Under the pieces are notes generated by a model. That model did no database searches, had not been told where the DNA came from, and saw only the letters and a program-made list of their open reading frames with translations. This document shows positions 51,777-61,327 of a DNA stretch of 64,000 bases, one piece after another. The DNA lies in the NCBI RefSeq assembly GCF_003231285.1, contig NZ_QKNS01000007.1, positions 1 through 64,000 of the forward strand. The letters are read 5' to 3'. Position 1 is the first letter of the stretch, and each line of letters begins with the position of its first letter. Origin of the DNA: Hymenobacter sediminis (GTDB lineage: Bacteria > Bacteroidota > Bacteroidia > Cytophagales > Hymenobacteraceae). The position numbers and the translations under genes are program-made.

Positions 51777-53387
51777 CTACCAGCCCGGATTTTGACTGAG
51801 ACTGGGGTTAATGTCCCGCTCGCGCTGGGGCACGGGCCAGAAGTAGTGCCGGCCGGGGTCAAACGTGCGTTGGTCCACGCGGATGTAGCCATTATCCACG
51901 TTCGGGTCCCCTACTTTGATGCCGTGCGCAAAGCCGTTAAGCGCGGTTTGAGCCGTGCGCCAGCGACGCAGGTCGAAGATGCGCAAGCCTTCCATGGCCA
52001 GTTCGGTGCGGCGCTCACGGCGCACTACAGCTTGCAGGCTGGTTCTGTCGCCTCCCGGGAAAGCTAGCGCGCCCGGATCGGTGAAGCCTGCCCGGCGCCG
52101 CAGAGCCCCAATGGTGCGGTCCCACTCGCCGGCGCTGAGCTGACCCAACTCATTTTTCGCTTCGGCATGCATGAGCAGCACGTCGGCGTACCGGATCAGA
52201 ATCAGGTTCAAACCCGAGTTAAGGTTGGCGTCGGCAGTCGGGTCGAAATACTTGGCCGAGTAATAGCCCGTGGGGCTGGCATCGGCGCGGTCCACGGAGT
52301 TATCACCGGTGCCGGGGAAGGTGCGAATAAGGATGCTTGACCCATCCGGACGCTGCCACCGGTAGCCATCGTAGACCAGGGTAGCCGCGAAGCGCGGGTC
52401 GCGGCCCACGTAGGGAGTAGCTTCATTATAGCCCGACCCAGCCTCGGTAATGGCTTTGCCGTTGGCCATTACATAGCTGTCCACCAACTCCTGGGTAGGG
52501 GCAATGGCGCTGATGAGCTTACCCTCGGTGCGTGGTATAAAGAAGCGCTGCTCCGAGTGTGTGCGCGAAGGAAACAGGTACTGCAGGTCCAGTATTACTT
52601 CGCTGTTGCCTTCGTTGTTGGGCGAGAACACACCCGCATAGCTCGAAAACAGACTGTAGCTGCCTACCTGGCCACTCAACAGTTGCTCCGTGATGGCAGC
52701 CACCTCGGCCCAGCGGCTCTCGTAGAGCAGCACCCGAGCTTTCACGGCCAGCGCCGCTCCTTTGGTGAAGCGTCCACGATCCTCGGTAGCGTAGGCTGTG
52801 TTCAGCGGAAGGTCAGCGGCCGCCGCGTCCAGTTCCTTGAGTACGAAGTCCAGCACCTCGGCCCGTGGGTTGCGAGTTACTTTTGCCGCCTCAGTAACGC
52901 TGATTTCACTGGTAATCAGTGGCACGTCGCCGTACCAGGTCAGGAGCTGAAAGTACTGGTAGGCACGCAGGGCGCGGGCCTCTGCTTGGTAGCGAGCCTT
53001 AAGCCCAGCATCCAAGCCAGGAATTTTGTCGATGTTGCCCAGCAGCTGGTTGCACTTGCGGATGCCGCTGTAGTGGTAGCTCCACTCGTTGGTAATGCGC
53101 TCCTGGTTGGTGCCGTAGGCTCCTTCAGCGATGTTGCGGGCATTCGAGCCGTTCACGTCGCTCTTGTTGTAGGCATTATCCGAGAGTACTTCGTTGAAGA
53201 AGAAATACTCGGAGTTATACAGGTTTTCGTAGCAGGTAGCCAGCACGTTGGCTGCGTCGGAGGGCTGCTGCCAGAACGTGGCGTCAGTTGGACGGTCGGT
53301 GGGCGGCAGGTCCAGCTTCTGGCAGGCTGAAAAGCCAAAGCCTAGTCCAAGCCCAAGCAGTACGATATAGCGGAAATTACGATTCAT
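51777..53387 (-). CDS. SusD/RagB-family glycan-binding lipoprotein
   Basis: This 536-residue protein has a lipobox FSAC (Cys about 22) and the SusD helical core: LDLPPTDRPTDATFWQQPSDAA near the start, QAEARALRAYQYFQLLTWYGDVPL (TPR-like, split here for length) and the closing PVPQRERDINPSLSQNPGW. It caps the SusC barrel on the cell surface and holds oligosaccharides for transport. It is 18 nt after SusC, so the pair is co-made. Ligand specificity is inferred as alpha-mannan from the linked GH76 and GH92 genes. Confidence 0.95.
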   Translation of the reverse strand: MNRNFRYIVLLGLGLGFGFSACQKLDLPPTDRPTDATFWQQPSDAANVLATCYENLYNSEYFFFNEVLSDNAYNKSDVNGSNARNIAEGAYGTNQERITNEWSYHYSGIRKCNQLLGNIDKIPGLDAGLKARYQAEARALRAYQYFQLLTWYGDVPLITSEISVTEAAKVTRNPRAEVLDFVLKELDAAAADLPLNTAYATEDRGRFTKGAALAVKARVLLYESRWAEVAAITEQLLSGQVGSYSLFSSYAGVFSPNNEGNSEVILDLQYLFPSRTHSEQRFFIPRTEGKLISAIAPTQELVDSYVMANGKAITEAGSGYNEATPYVGRDPRFAATLVYDGYRWQRPDGSSILIRTFPGTGDNSVDRADASPTGYYSAKYFDPTADANLNSGLNLILIRYADVLLMHAEAKNELGQLSAGEWDRTIGALRRRAGFTDPGALAFPGGDRTSLQAVVRRERRTELAMEGLRIFDLRRWRTAQTALNGFAHGIKVGDPNVDNGYIRVDQRTFDPGRHYFWPVPQRERDINPSLSQNPGW

Positions 53388-53405
53388 CTGGGTGGGAGGT
53401 GGAGG

Positions 53406-56400
53406 TTAAAGAGAAATATCAAGCCCGAGGGTCATGACCCGCACAGCCGGATACACCCGGCCACTGCTGCCTCGCCCTCCTCCGGTGCCCACACTCTCGC
53501 TGAACTCGGAGATTTCTGGGTCAAACCCGATTTCCTTTAAGTGGCTGATAGTAAAAAGATCCTGGCCCGAAGCAAAAATGCGTAGGCGCTGAATTGCGGC
53601 CTTCTTGGTCAGTGAGGCAGGTAGCGTGTAACCCAGCTGCACGTTTTTCAGGCGGGCGTAAGCACCATTCTGCAGCCAGTAGTCTGACCCCTGGTTGTTG
53701 TTGGTCGAGGCCGTGCCAATGGTCAGGCGGGGGTAGTCAGCATCAGGATTTGTCGGCGTCCAGCGGTCGAGGTGCTGCTGGTATACGTTTTCCCAGTTGT
53801 TGTGGAAAGCTTCTACCCCTTCGCCCCGAATGTAGAGGCTACGCTTACCTACGCCCTGCACGAACACCAACAGATCAAAGCCTTTGTAATCGGCCGTGTA
53901 CGTAGCCCCAAAGGTGTAGCGAGGGAAGGGATTGTCTAGAATAAAGCGGTCATCCTGATTGATTACCCCGTCGCCGTTGCGGTCCACGTAGCGGATGTCG
54001 CCGGGGCGCACCGTGCCCGGAGCTACAAATGAAGGCTTGGGTCCGGCGTTTACTTCTTCAAGCGTCTGGTACAGGCCATTTGTGCGGTAGCCATAGTACG
54101 AGTTGATGGGGAATCCTTCGCGGATGATGTTTGAGGCGTCGCCTCCCCGGATGGTTTCTACCCCCCTGGTATCGGTTACGGTATTGCGGCTATCCGCCGC
54201 GTTCAGGCTCAGGCTCTGATTGAAGCCACCGGCCGTACGCATCCGGTAAGTAGCTGTTACTTCCCAGCCTTGGTTACGCACTTTGGCTGCGTTCTGGGTA
54301 GGTGCACCCGCCCCGAAGGTGGCGGCTACCGGCAGGTCAATGAGAATGTCGCTGGTGCGCTTGTCGAAGTAGTCGACGCTGAACGACAACGCATTCTTAA
54401 AAAAGCCCACGTCAAGGCCTACGTTAGCCATCGTGGCCGTTTCCCAGGTAATATCGGCGTTGGAAGTGCTGAAATAGGAACCCGACACCGGAATGCCGCC
54501 GAAAGAGTAAGTGCTTGGGGCCAGGCTTACGGTGCTCAGGTATCGGTAGAGGCCAATGTTCTGGTTGCCTAGCTGCCCTAAAGAGCCGCGCACTTTCAGG
54601 TCGCTGAAGGTAGGCTGCAGAAAGCTCAGGAACTGCTCTTCCAGCGGGCGCCAGCCCAGCGAAACCGACGGGAAGAAGCCCCAGCGCTTGTTGCTGGCAA
54701 ACCGCGAGGAGCCGTCGTAGCGGAAGCTGCCCTCTACGAGGTACTTACCAGCGAAGGCGTAGTTCAGTCGTCCGAATACGGAGTTTAGTGCCCACTGCTC
54801 CTGGTTGCCGTAGGTGCCATTGGGGTGGTAGCCACCGCTGGGGTCGAATACGCCGGCGTAGGTAGTACCGTTGTTTACTACCCCAAAGTCATTGCCCGGC
54901 ACGTTGATGACGCGAACCCCCTGGCGGTCGTCGGTGAAGTGTTCGGTGGAGTAACCCACCAGAGCCTGCACGCTGTGATTTTCGGCAAACGTCCGGTCGT
55001 AGTTGAGCACGGCCTGATAGTTGGTCAGCAGGGTGCGTTGGCTGCGCTTTTGCACCGAGTTATTGCCATCGCCGCCAGCCGTAGGCGAACCGTCCAGGGT
55101 CACATACTGCAGGCTGCGGGTGAACTCGTCGAGCTGATAATTCCACAAATCTCCGCCTACCACGCCGCGCACCTTCAAACCCTTGAACAGCTCCAGCTCG
55201 GCGTTCAGGTTGGCGTAGCCGTTGTCGTTGGAGTTAGTGCGCAGGCCTCCGTTCCGAAGCCGGTTGGCTGAGTTGCTGGTCGAGGTAGCCGGGGTTACGT
55301 AGTTGCCCTGCTCGTCCTGCACGGGGTAAATAACCGGAATGCGCGCCGCGTCGCTGATAATCCATTGCGAGTCAAAGGCATGCTCGCGAGTTCCTACGTG
55401 AGCGTAGGAGAAAATAGCTCCTACCTTGAGCCGGTCGGTTACCTGCGTGGTTAAGTTGAGGCGAGTATTCAGGCGCTTAAACCCAAAGTCGTCGCCGTAG
55501 AACAAGCTGTTCTGGTCAACGTAGCCTAAGGAGAGCAAGTAGCGCGTTTTGCCCGAGCTGCCGCTGACGCTCAAGTTATGGTTTTGCTGGAGCGCCTGCT
55601 TTTTGAGCACTCTATCCAGGTGCCACTCATAGTCTCCGTGAGCAGCAAAGTCGCGCATTTGCTGGGGGGAGAACTGCGGGGCTTGTCCCGAGTTGATCAG
55701 AGCCTCATTCTTCAGCTGCATGAACTCCAGGCCCGTGACGGGCTTGCGCTGGAAATTCGGGGATTGCCAGCCTACTACTGTGTTATAGCTAACAACTGGC
55801 TTCTGGTTGAGTACTCCCTGCTTGGTAGTCACCAGCAGTACGCCGTTGGCTGCCCGGGAGCCATAGATGGCCGCCGAAGCGGCATCTTTGAGCACAGTCA
55901 CGCTCTCAATATCATTAGGATTGAGCGCATTAAGTGAGCCGGGAATTCCATCAACAATGACAAGTGGCGAGGCATTGCCTAGCGTGCCTACCCCCCGGAT
56001 GTTGATATTAAGCCCCGCTCCTGGCTCGGCACTATTCTGCTGAATAGTTAGGTTAGGAGAAGAACCCTGGAGGGCTTGGGCTACTGTGGTTACCGGGCGG
56101 TTTTCCAGCGTGGCACCTCCCACCGTGTTGATGGCTCCGGTTACGTTGGCCCGCTGCTGGGTGCCGTAGCCGACTACCACAACTTCCTGCAGGGCTTGTG
56201 TGTCGTCGGCGAGGGTTACGGCTAGGTCGCTGGTAGCGCCGGTCACGGGTACCTCCCGGCGGCTGAATCCTACAAAGCTGAATACCAGCACGCTATTTTC
56301 CGGCGCTTGCAACGTAAAGTAGCCATCGGCGTTGGTGCTGGTACCCTGGGTAGTACCTTTTACCACGATTGTTACCCCCGGGAGCCCTGCTCCCTTACTA

Positions 56401-56579
56401 TCCGTTACGCGGCCGGCAACGGTCACATCGGCCAGTGCAGCTGGGGTAGATAGAAACGTGGAGGCTGGCTTAGGGGCCGGGGCGCTCTGAAAAGCAAAAG
56501 CCCCTTGGGCCCGGCTGGCACCGCTGGGGACGGCGCCTAGCAATACTGCCATTGACACGTAGCGAGTATAGTTTGCCAT
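53406..56579 (-). CDS. SusC/RagA-family TonB-linked outer-membrane transporter
   Basis: The product is 1057 residues from the ATG at 56579; the open frame to 56627 would put a non-signal leader before the signal peptide (MANYTRYVSM to about SRAQ). After it comes a CarboxypepD-like domain (about 50-125; VAGRVTDSKGAGLPGVTI and SFVGFSRREV), a TonB box VVVVGYGTQ, the plug (INIRGVGTLGNASPLVIVDG) and a 22-strand barrel. This is the transporter of the mannan locus, moving oligosaccharides with energy from TonB. It is the first gene of the operon and has a leader of about 460 nt with operator-like repeats. Confidence 0.95.
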   Translation of the reverse strand: MANYTRYVSMAVLLGAVPSGASRAQGAFAFQSAPAPKPASTFLSTPAALADVTVAGRVTDSKGAGLPGVTIVVKGTTQGTSTNADGYFTLQAPENSVLVFSFVGFSRREVPVTGATSDLAVTLADDTQALQEVVVVGYGTQQRANVTGAINTVGGATLENRPVTTVAQALQGSSPNLTIQQNSAEPGAGLNINIRGVGTLGNASPLVIVDGIPGSLNALNPNDIESVTVLKDAASAAIYGSRAANGVLLVTTKQGVLNQKPVVSYNTVVGWQSPNFQRKPVTGLEFMQLKNEALINSGQAPQFSPQQMRDFAAHGDYEWHLDRVLKKQALQQNHNLSVSGSSGKTRYLLSLGYVDQNSLFYGDDFGFKRLNTRLNLTTQVTDRLKVGAIFSYAHVGTREHAFDSQWIISDAARIPVIYPVQDEQGNYVTPATSTSNSANRLRNGGLRTNSNDNGYANLNAELELFKGLKVRGVVGGDLWNYQLDEFTRSLQYVTLDGSPTAGGDGNNSVQKRSQRTLLTNYQAVLNYDRTFAENHSVQALVGYSTEHFTDDRQGVRVINVPGNDFGVVNNGTTYAGVFDPSGGYHPNGTYGNQEQWALNSVFGRLNYAFAGKYLVEGSFRYDGSSRFASNKRWGFFPSVSLGWRPLEEQFLSFLQPTFSDLKVRGSLGQLGNQNIGLYRYLSTVSLAPSTYSFGGIPVSGSYFSTSNADITWETATMANVGLDVGFFKNALSFSVDYFDKRTSDILIDLPVAATFGAGAPTQNAAKVRNQGWEVTATYRMRTAGGFNQSLSLNAADSRNTVTDTRGVETIRGGDASNIIREGFPINSYYGYRTNGLYQTLEEVNAGPKPSFVAPGTVRPGDIRYVDRNGDGVINQDDRFILDNPFPRYTFGATYTADYKGFDLLVFVQGVGKRSLYIRGEGVEAFHNNWENVYQQHLDRWTPTNPDADYPRLTIGTASTNNNQGSDYWLQNGAYARLKNVQLGYTLPASLTKKAAIQRLRIFASGQDLFTISHLKEIGFDPEISEFSESVGTGGGRGSSGRVYPAVRVMTLGLDISL

Positions 56580-56984
56580 GTGATGGGTGGGAAAAATGAA
56601 GAATGTAGAGCAGAAGGAGTCACGCACCAGCCCGTGGGATTAAGGCAGGAAACGCAAGAAATACCGGGATGCGGCCTTGATCTACCCTCCTACCCTGGGG
56701 TTCAGCAGTAGGTAGGCAAAAAGCAGAGCTGCTTGTGGACCTGAGGCCCGGTAACGTTGGAAAAGGCAGCGGCCTGGCAAACCAGGGCTATTTTACTAGG
56801 CCCGTGATTCTTAGTGCTGCTAGGGTAAGAAGGTATTTAAATAAGCATGAGGTGAATTTTTACTAGCCTCAGGCCTATTTCGCGGTGCTATGATTGCTCA
56901 AACCTGTGTGAAGGGTCAAGCAACACAGTGTCATCAAATTATCGCCTACAGGAGACCAGATATGTCTAACCGTCAGTAATAATA
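56580..56984 (-). other. Long untranslated leader of the SusC operon
   Basis: About 400 nt between the operator-like repeats and the susC ATG carry no gene. It is less AT-rich towards susC. Leaders of this length in Sus operons often carry cis-antisense RNAs or other RNA control, but no structure was recognised here. Confidence 0.4.
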
Positions 56985-57018
56985 GCTAAAACGTTTAAGC
57001 TAGCATAAAACGTTGAGC
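56985..57018 (-). promoter_or_regulatory. Tandem operator-like repeats in the SusC leader
   Basis: GCTAAAACGTTTAAGC (56985-57000) is a near-perfect palindrome with a central CG, like LacI-family sites. GCATAAAACGTTGAGC (57003-57018) repeats it imperfectly, 18 nt on, and both are followed by TAG. They lie about 20-55 nt downstream of the predicted start, so a bound protein would block transcription. The regulator could be the local DeoR-type protein or a LacI-type one elsewhere. Confidence 0.5.
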
Positions 57019-57044
57019 TAGTTTACTTAAAAAAATTTTACTAA

Positions 57045-57052
57045 CAAATATA
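57045..57052 (-). promoter_or_regulatory. -7 element for the SusC operon
   Basis: The minus strand reads TATATTTG, a perfect TAnnTTTG, in strongly AT-rich DNA. The -33 position is TTAATT, a weak match. It predicts a start near 57038, and overlaps the AT-rich 26-nt motif shared with 35645-35669. Confidence 0.6.
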
Positions 57053-57150
57053 AAATATTGATTTACAGATAATTAATTTTATTAAAACGATTGCGGGTTA
57101 AGACAGACAAAATAATATCTGCAGTAAGTACTAATTCTTAATCCCTTCAC

Positions 57151-58551
57151 TTATCCATGCCACCCGCGCTCAATCTCTTCCAAGGTCCGGCCCTTAGTTT
57201 CAGGCACTGCCCGCCAAACAAACAGGAACGTGAAAGCCGATAGTGCTGCGTAGAGTCCGAACGCGCCAGCCAGCCCTGCAGCTTTTACCAGTGAGAGGAA
57301 CGTAAACGAGACAATGGTGCAGGCAATCCATAGGGCAACCGTAGCCAAGGAAGCCCCCCGCCCTCGCACGGCATTCGGGAAGATTTCGGTGATGACTACC
57401 CACACGCCCGGCCCAAGCCCGACCGCGAAGCAGGCAACGTAGAGCATAATGAGCCCTAGCAGCCACGGCCCTGGCGCGCCCAGCTGCATGGCTACGACCA
57501 GGGCGCCTAGTGCCAGAGTCATGCCCCCGGAAGCCACCAGTAGTAAGGGCTTGCGCCCTACCCTATCAATAACAAAGAGTGCGACAACGGTTCCAACGAA
57601 GTTGATACCTCCAATCAGGGCGTTGGCCCCAATAGCAGAAGCGGCGCTCTGCCCACTGTGCTCAGTGAAAATAATTGAGCCGTAGTACAGAATTGTGTTG
57701 ATACCCGTAATCTGCTGCAACACTGCCAGCACCACCGCAATGCGCAACGGTTGGCGCAGGCGTGGCTGGTAGAGGTTTGCTTCTTCACCCTGTTCGGCCG
57801 CCAGAGCCGCCTGGATTTCGGCGGTTTCAGTGGCCGCAGTAGCAGGGCCATTAAGGCGAGTGAGTGTGCCTACGGCTTCGGCTTCGCGCCCTTGGCCCAG
57901 CAGCCAGCGGGGGCTTTCGGGTACAAGCAGCAACGTAACCATAAAGAGCAATGAGGGCACCGCCGCCGAGGCAAACATCCAGCGCCAGGAGTCTAACCCC
58001 AGCCCAGACAGGTAATAGCTGGCGACATAAGCCAACAGAATGCCCGTAACAATGGCCAGCTGATTTAGCGTTACCAGCAGCCCCCGGATGCGAGCCGGAG
58101 CAATTTCGGCGATATACAGCGGCACTAGCAACGAGGCCAAGCCAATGGCGAGGCCGCCCGCCAGCCGAGCTATGACAAACTCGGTGAGGGTGCGCGGCAC
58201 TGCTGCCGCCAGCGCCGACAACGTAAATAGCAGAGCTGCCCCAAATAGCAGGCGGCGACGCCCATAGCGGTCAGTGAGCCAGCCTGCTACGGCGGCCCCT
58301 GCTACAGCCCCCAGCAGAATACTGCTCGCGGCCAACTCAGTTTGCGCATCAGTCAATCCAAAGTCCTTCTTCAGAAAAACCAGGGCTCCATTGATAATGG
58401 CCGTATCGAAACCAAAAAGTAGGCCCCCAAGCGCCGCGACGGTCGCAATGAGGTAAACGTAGCCGGCATCACCGGTTGATGTGGGGGTGGGAGAAGGCGC
58501 TTGGGCAACAGCTTCACTCAGGGGGGAATTGGGGGAGGCTTGCAGGGGCAT
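57151..58551 (-). CDS. MFS sugar transporter (sugar porter family)
   Basis: The product is 466 residues from the ATG at 58551; an earlier start at 58611 is possible. After a Ser/Pro/Thr-rich cytoplasmic start come 12 membrane segments with sugar-porter signatures: GFDTAIINGAL, DRYGRRRLL, PESPRWLLGQGR before the central loop, QQITGINTILYYG, DRVGRKPLL and PETKGRTLEEIE at the end. It should bring mannose or a similar hexose across the inner membrane by proton symport. It is 76 nt after the DeoR-type gene and completes the manA-deoR-transporter transcript. Confidence 0.93.
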   Translation of the reverse strand: MPLQASPNSPLSEAVAQAPSPTPTSTGDAGYVYLIATVAALGGLLFGFDTAIINGALVFLKKDFGLTDAQTELAASSILLGAVAGAAVAGWLTDRYGRRRLLFGAALLFTLSALAAAVPRTLTEFVIARLAGGLAIGLASLLVPLYIAEIAPARIRGLLVTLNQLAIVTGILLAYVASYYLSGLGLDSWRWMFASAAVPSLLFMVTLLLVPESPRWLLGQGREAEAVGTLTRLNGPATAATETAEIQAALAAEQGEEANLYQPRLRQPLRIAVVLAVLQQITGINTILYYGSIIFTEHSGQSAASAIGANALIGGINFVGTVVALFVIDRVGRKPLLLVASGGMTLALGALVVAMQLGAPGPWLLGLIMLYVACFAVGLGPGVWVVITEIFPNAVRGRGASLATVALWIACTIVSFTFLSLVKAAGLAGAFGLYAALSAFTFLFVWRAVPETKGRTLEEIERGWHG

Positions 58552-58687
58552 CGTCGTGGGATGGGAAACCGTGACTAATCGAATTACTATGGGCAGTACC
58601 AGCAGGCGCACCCCTTACTCTGGGGCTACCTCCTCTCCGCGCGGGCTGGGGAACACGCGAACGGATTATGTTACTCTACTATAGGCC

Positions 58688-59488
58688 TCATACCAGCAGC
58701 ACCTCAATTCCACGCTGGCGGAAGGGAGCTATTTGCTCTTCGGTGGCGCCTGTGTCGGTAATAAGCTGGTGCACCTCGGTGAGGGGGCAGATCAATGAAG
58801 GGGCAACCGTTCCGAGTTTGGTGTGGTCGGCGACTACAATGCGCCGCTTGGCCTGGCGGAGCATCACTTGAATGACGGCGGCCTCCTCGGGATGTAGGGA
58901 GGTCAGGCCCTTTTCGGCATCAATGCCATTGACGCCGATAAAAACTTTATCGACAAAGAATTGAGTAAGAGCTTGGGCAGTAGCGGGTCCCACTAATGAA
59001 AACCAGCCACCCGTTAGAAAGCCCCCCGTAACAAACACGCGCACATCCTGGCGGTGGCTCAGCTCCATGGCCACGTTAACGGTGTTGGTAACGACCGTCA
59101 CGTTGGCCCCTGAGCGGAGGCTACGCGTAACCTGGGTGGTGGTGGTGCCGGCCGTCAGGGAGATAATTTCGCCGGGCTGAATGAGGGCGGCGGCGGCTAG
59201 CCCGATGCGACGCTTTTCCGCCAGGTTGCGGTCAATTTGATCGTGGAAGCTGGAGTTATACCGGAAGGGCTCGTACAGCAGCGGCTCTCGGGGCACTGCG
59301 CCCCCGTGTGTGCGCCTGAGTCGGCCCTGCTGCTCCAGTTCCATCAGGTCGCGGCGCACGGTTACTACCGAAACCCCAAACAGGGTAGCCAGCTCCTCAA
59401 CGGCTACCGTGCCGGTGTGCAGCAGTTTCTCAACAATGACTTGGGCGCGGGCAGCGGCCGCATTATCCGGAGTTGCTAGTTCAGACAT
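58688..59488 (-). CDS. DeoR/GlpR-family transcriptional regulator
   Basis: This 266-residue protein has a DeoR N-terminal helix-turn-helix (about 10-65; ELATLFGVSVVTVRRDL, QGRLRRTHGGAV) and a DeoR C-terminal sensor domain (about 85-250; ISLTAGTTTTQVTRSL, VTNTVNVAMEL, FVTGG and VVADHTKLG). Such regulators bind a sugar phosphate and control sugar genes. The gene is between manA and the sugar transporter on the same strand, so mannose-6-phosphate or fructose-6-phosphate is a reasonable effector, by inference. Candidate sites are the inverted repeat in the manA spacer and the repeats in the susC leader. Confidence 0.92.
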   Translation of the reverse strand: MSELATPDNAAAARAQVIVEKLLHTGTVAVEELATLFGVSVVTVRRDLMELEQQGRLRRTHGGAVPREPLLYEPFRYNSSFHDQIDRNLAEKRRIGLAAAALIQPGEIISLTAGTTTTQVTRSLRSGANVTVVTNTVNVAMELSHRQDVRVFVTGGFLTGGWFSLVGPATAQALTQFFVDKVFIGVNGIDAEKGLTSLHPEEAAVIQVMLRQAKRRIVVADHTKLGTVAPSLICPLTEVHQLITDTGATEEQIAPFRQRGIEVLLV

Positions 59489-59551
59489 AATAGTGTCGGG
59501 GTCAAAAGTCCATTAGCAGGTGAAGGTAGCTGCCAAATACGAAGGGCTTTC

Positions 59552-61327
59552 CTACGCCTGGGTTCGCACATAGGCCTTCAGGGTGGCGCATTCCGTACCG
59601 ACTGCCGGACCATGAGGACGAATAGTATAAGCTCCTACCCCCGCCGGCACAATAAACGTTTCCGCGTAGTGTACCACGAAGGGCTCGAAGGCCTGACTGG
59701 GACTTTCGACAATGGCTTCCTTGCCCTGTACTAGGTTGAGTACCTGCACGCCGCCCTGGGTATGATGCGGCACTACATCTGTAAACCAGTGGCGGCGGGT
59801 CTCAATAAACTCCCGCTCGTGCAGGCCTGTGCGCTCTTCCCGCCAGCCTGAACCACTGGTCACCGGCTCTACGCGGTTGACTAGGTGCTGGCTTACCCAG
59901 GACGTGGTACGGTCAGATGCAATATTGGCCGCGCCGTGGGTGAGGTGAATGGGCCGGGGCCGGCCATCAAGGCCCATGCGCGCCCAATCCCACAGCTTAA
60001 ATGTGAAGATGTAGGGAGTTGCCGAAATTTCCAGCACCATAGAATTGGCTCCCGAGCAGTGAATGGTGCCCGCCGGAATCAGGAAATGATCGTGCGCGCG
60101 GGCCGGAAACTCGTTGATGTACTTGTCCGCCGGAAAAGGGGCCGTGCTATCGTCCTGGGCGCGCTGCAAATCAGCCACCATGGCCGGAACATCCGCGTTT
60201 TCCTTCAGCCCCAGGTACACTACCGCGTCCGGTTCGGCGGCGAGCATATAGTAGCTTTCGTCCTGGGTGTACGCTAGGCCAAACTGGTCCTGGGCATATT
60301 CCGTGAGGGGGTGTACCTGCAGGGAGAGGTTGCCACCGCCCATGGTATCGAGAAAGTCGAAGCGGATGGGAAATTCGGTACCGAAGCGTCCGTGCACGGC
60401 TTCCCCCAGCAGCTCCCGGGGGTGAGCAAAGACCAGGTTGATGCTCGGAATTTCTACCCGCGCCTCTCCAAAGCCTAGCAACAAAGAGTTTTCTTCGGGC
60501 ACGCAGTCAAAGCCCCAAGCATAGTTGGCTGGGCCATCGGGCAGGTCGCACACCTCGCGCAGCCACTGCCCGCCCCACGGGCCGGGGTCAAAGAAAGGCA
60601 CTACCCGGAATGGGCGCCGCACGGCCGCTGCCAGCCCGGCCCGCAGGTCAGCCCCCCGGATAAGCTTAGGTTCAGTAGGGTTGTTGGTATCCAGTAGAAA
60701 ATCGGCGCGGGGCAGCACTTGCTTCTTCAACCGATCGGCGGCCCGCCAATCCACGAAAAAGGCCCGCTTGTACTTGAGGCTGGGTTTCTCGGTAAAGTTG
60801 TCGCTGCCCAGGTTTGCAATTTCGCCTCGCCGCTGGCGCAGTTGAATTTCCCAGCGGGCTAGGTCAGCATATACGGTTAGGGCGGGGGTAGGGCAGAGTA
60901 TGGTAGCCCCGGTGCCGAGTACCACTACGAGCTTGCCAGCTGCTGCGGCCAGGGTCTGCTGCGCCTGGCGAAGCCGCGCCGGATCGAAAAAATCGGCTAC
61001 CGTCAATCCATTTAGCCGGCCAAAAACGGGGTCATCGGTAAGCGGACCGGCAACCAGCTGGTCAATTTCTGCGGGGCTGCGGAAGTAGTCGTCGGCTACT
61101 AGGTACTGATCCGCGGGCAAGTTTGACTCCAGCTGCTGCTGTAACAGTTTCAGATCAGTGCCGGGGTAGCATTCTACCGCGAGTACCAGGGGAGAGTCGG
61201 GAACAAGGGGCGCGGCCTCTAAAGCCGCACGCAGCACTTCAGTAATGGCGGGCCACCCGATGTGGCAAGCTTCCGCTTGGGCCGATACCGACACGTAGGG
61301 AAACTTGTCATAGTTGGAGGAGCGCAT
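59552..61327 (-). CDS. manA: Class I mannose-6-phosphate isomerase with N-terminal kinase-like domain
   Basis: This 591-residue protein is longer than the usual 310-390. Residues about 245-585 are the class I isomerase: metal ligands Gln337 and His339 in LQVHP, Glu357 in QDESYYM and His423 in GTIHCSG, so zinc binding is intact. Residues 1-235 read as a uridine-kinase-like or phosphoribulokinase-like fold, with YFRSPAEIDQLV and WEIQLRQRRGEIA, but the P-loop is replaced by CYPGTDLK, so ATP use is doubtful. It turns mannose-6-phosphate into fructose-6-phosphate for glycolysis. It begins the manA-deoR-transporter transcript. Confidence 0.9.
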   Translation of the reverse strand: MRSSNYDKFPYVSVSAQAEACHIGWPAITEVLRAALEAAPLVPDSPLVLAVECYPGTDLKLLQQQLESNLPADQYLVADDYFRSPAEIDQLVAGPLTDDPVFGRLNGLTVADFFDPARLRQAQQTLAAAAGKLVVVLGTGATILCPTPALTVYADLARWEIQLRQRRGEIANLGSDNFTEKPSLKYKRAFFVDWRAADRLKKQVLPRADFLLDTNNPTEPKLIRGADLRAGLAAAVRRPFRVVPFFDPGPWGGQWLREVCDLPDGPANYAWGFDCVPEENSLLLGFGEARVEIPSINLVFAHPRELLGEAVHGRFGTEFPIRFDFLDTMGGGNLSLQVHPLTEYAQDQFGLAYTQDESYYMLAAEPDAVVYLGLKENADVPAMVADLQRAQDDSTAPFPADKYINEFPARAHDHFLIPAGTIHCSGANSMVLEISATPYIFTFKLWDWARMGLDGRPRPIHLTHGAANIASDRTTSWVSQHLVNRVEPVTSGSGWREERTGLHEREFIETRRHWFTDVVPHHTQGGVQVLNLVQGKEAIVESPSQAFEPFVVHYAETFIVPAGVGAYTIRPHGPAVGTECATLKAYVRTQA

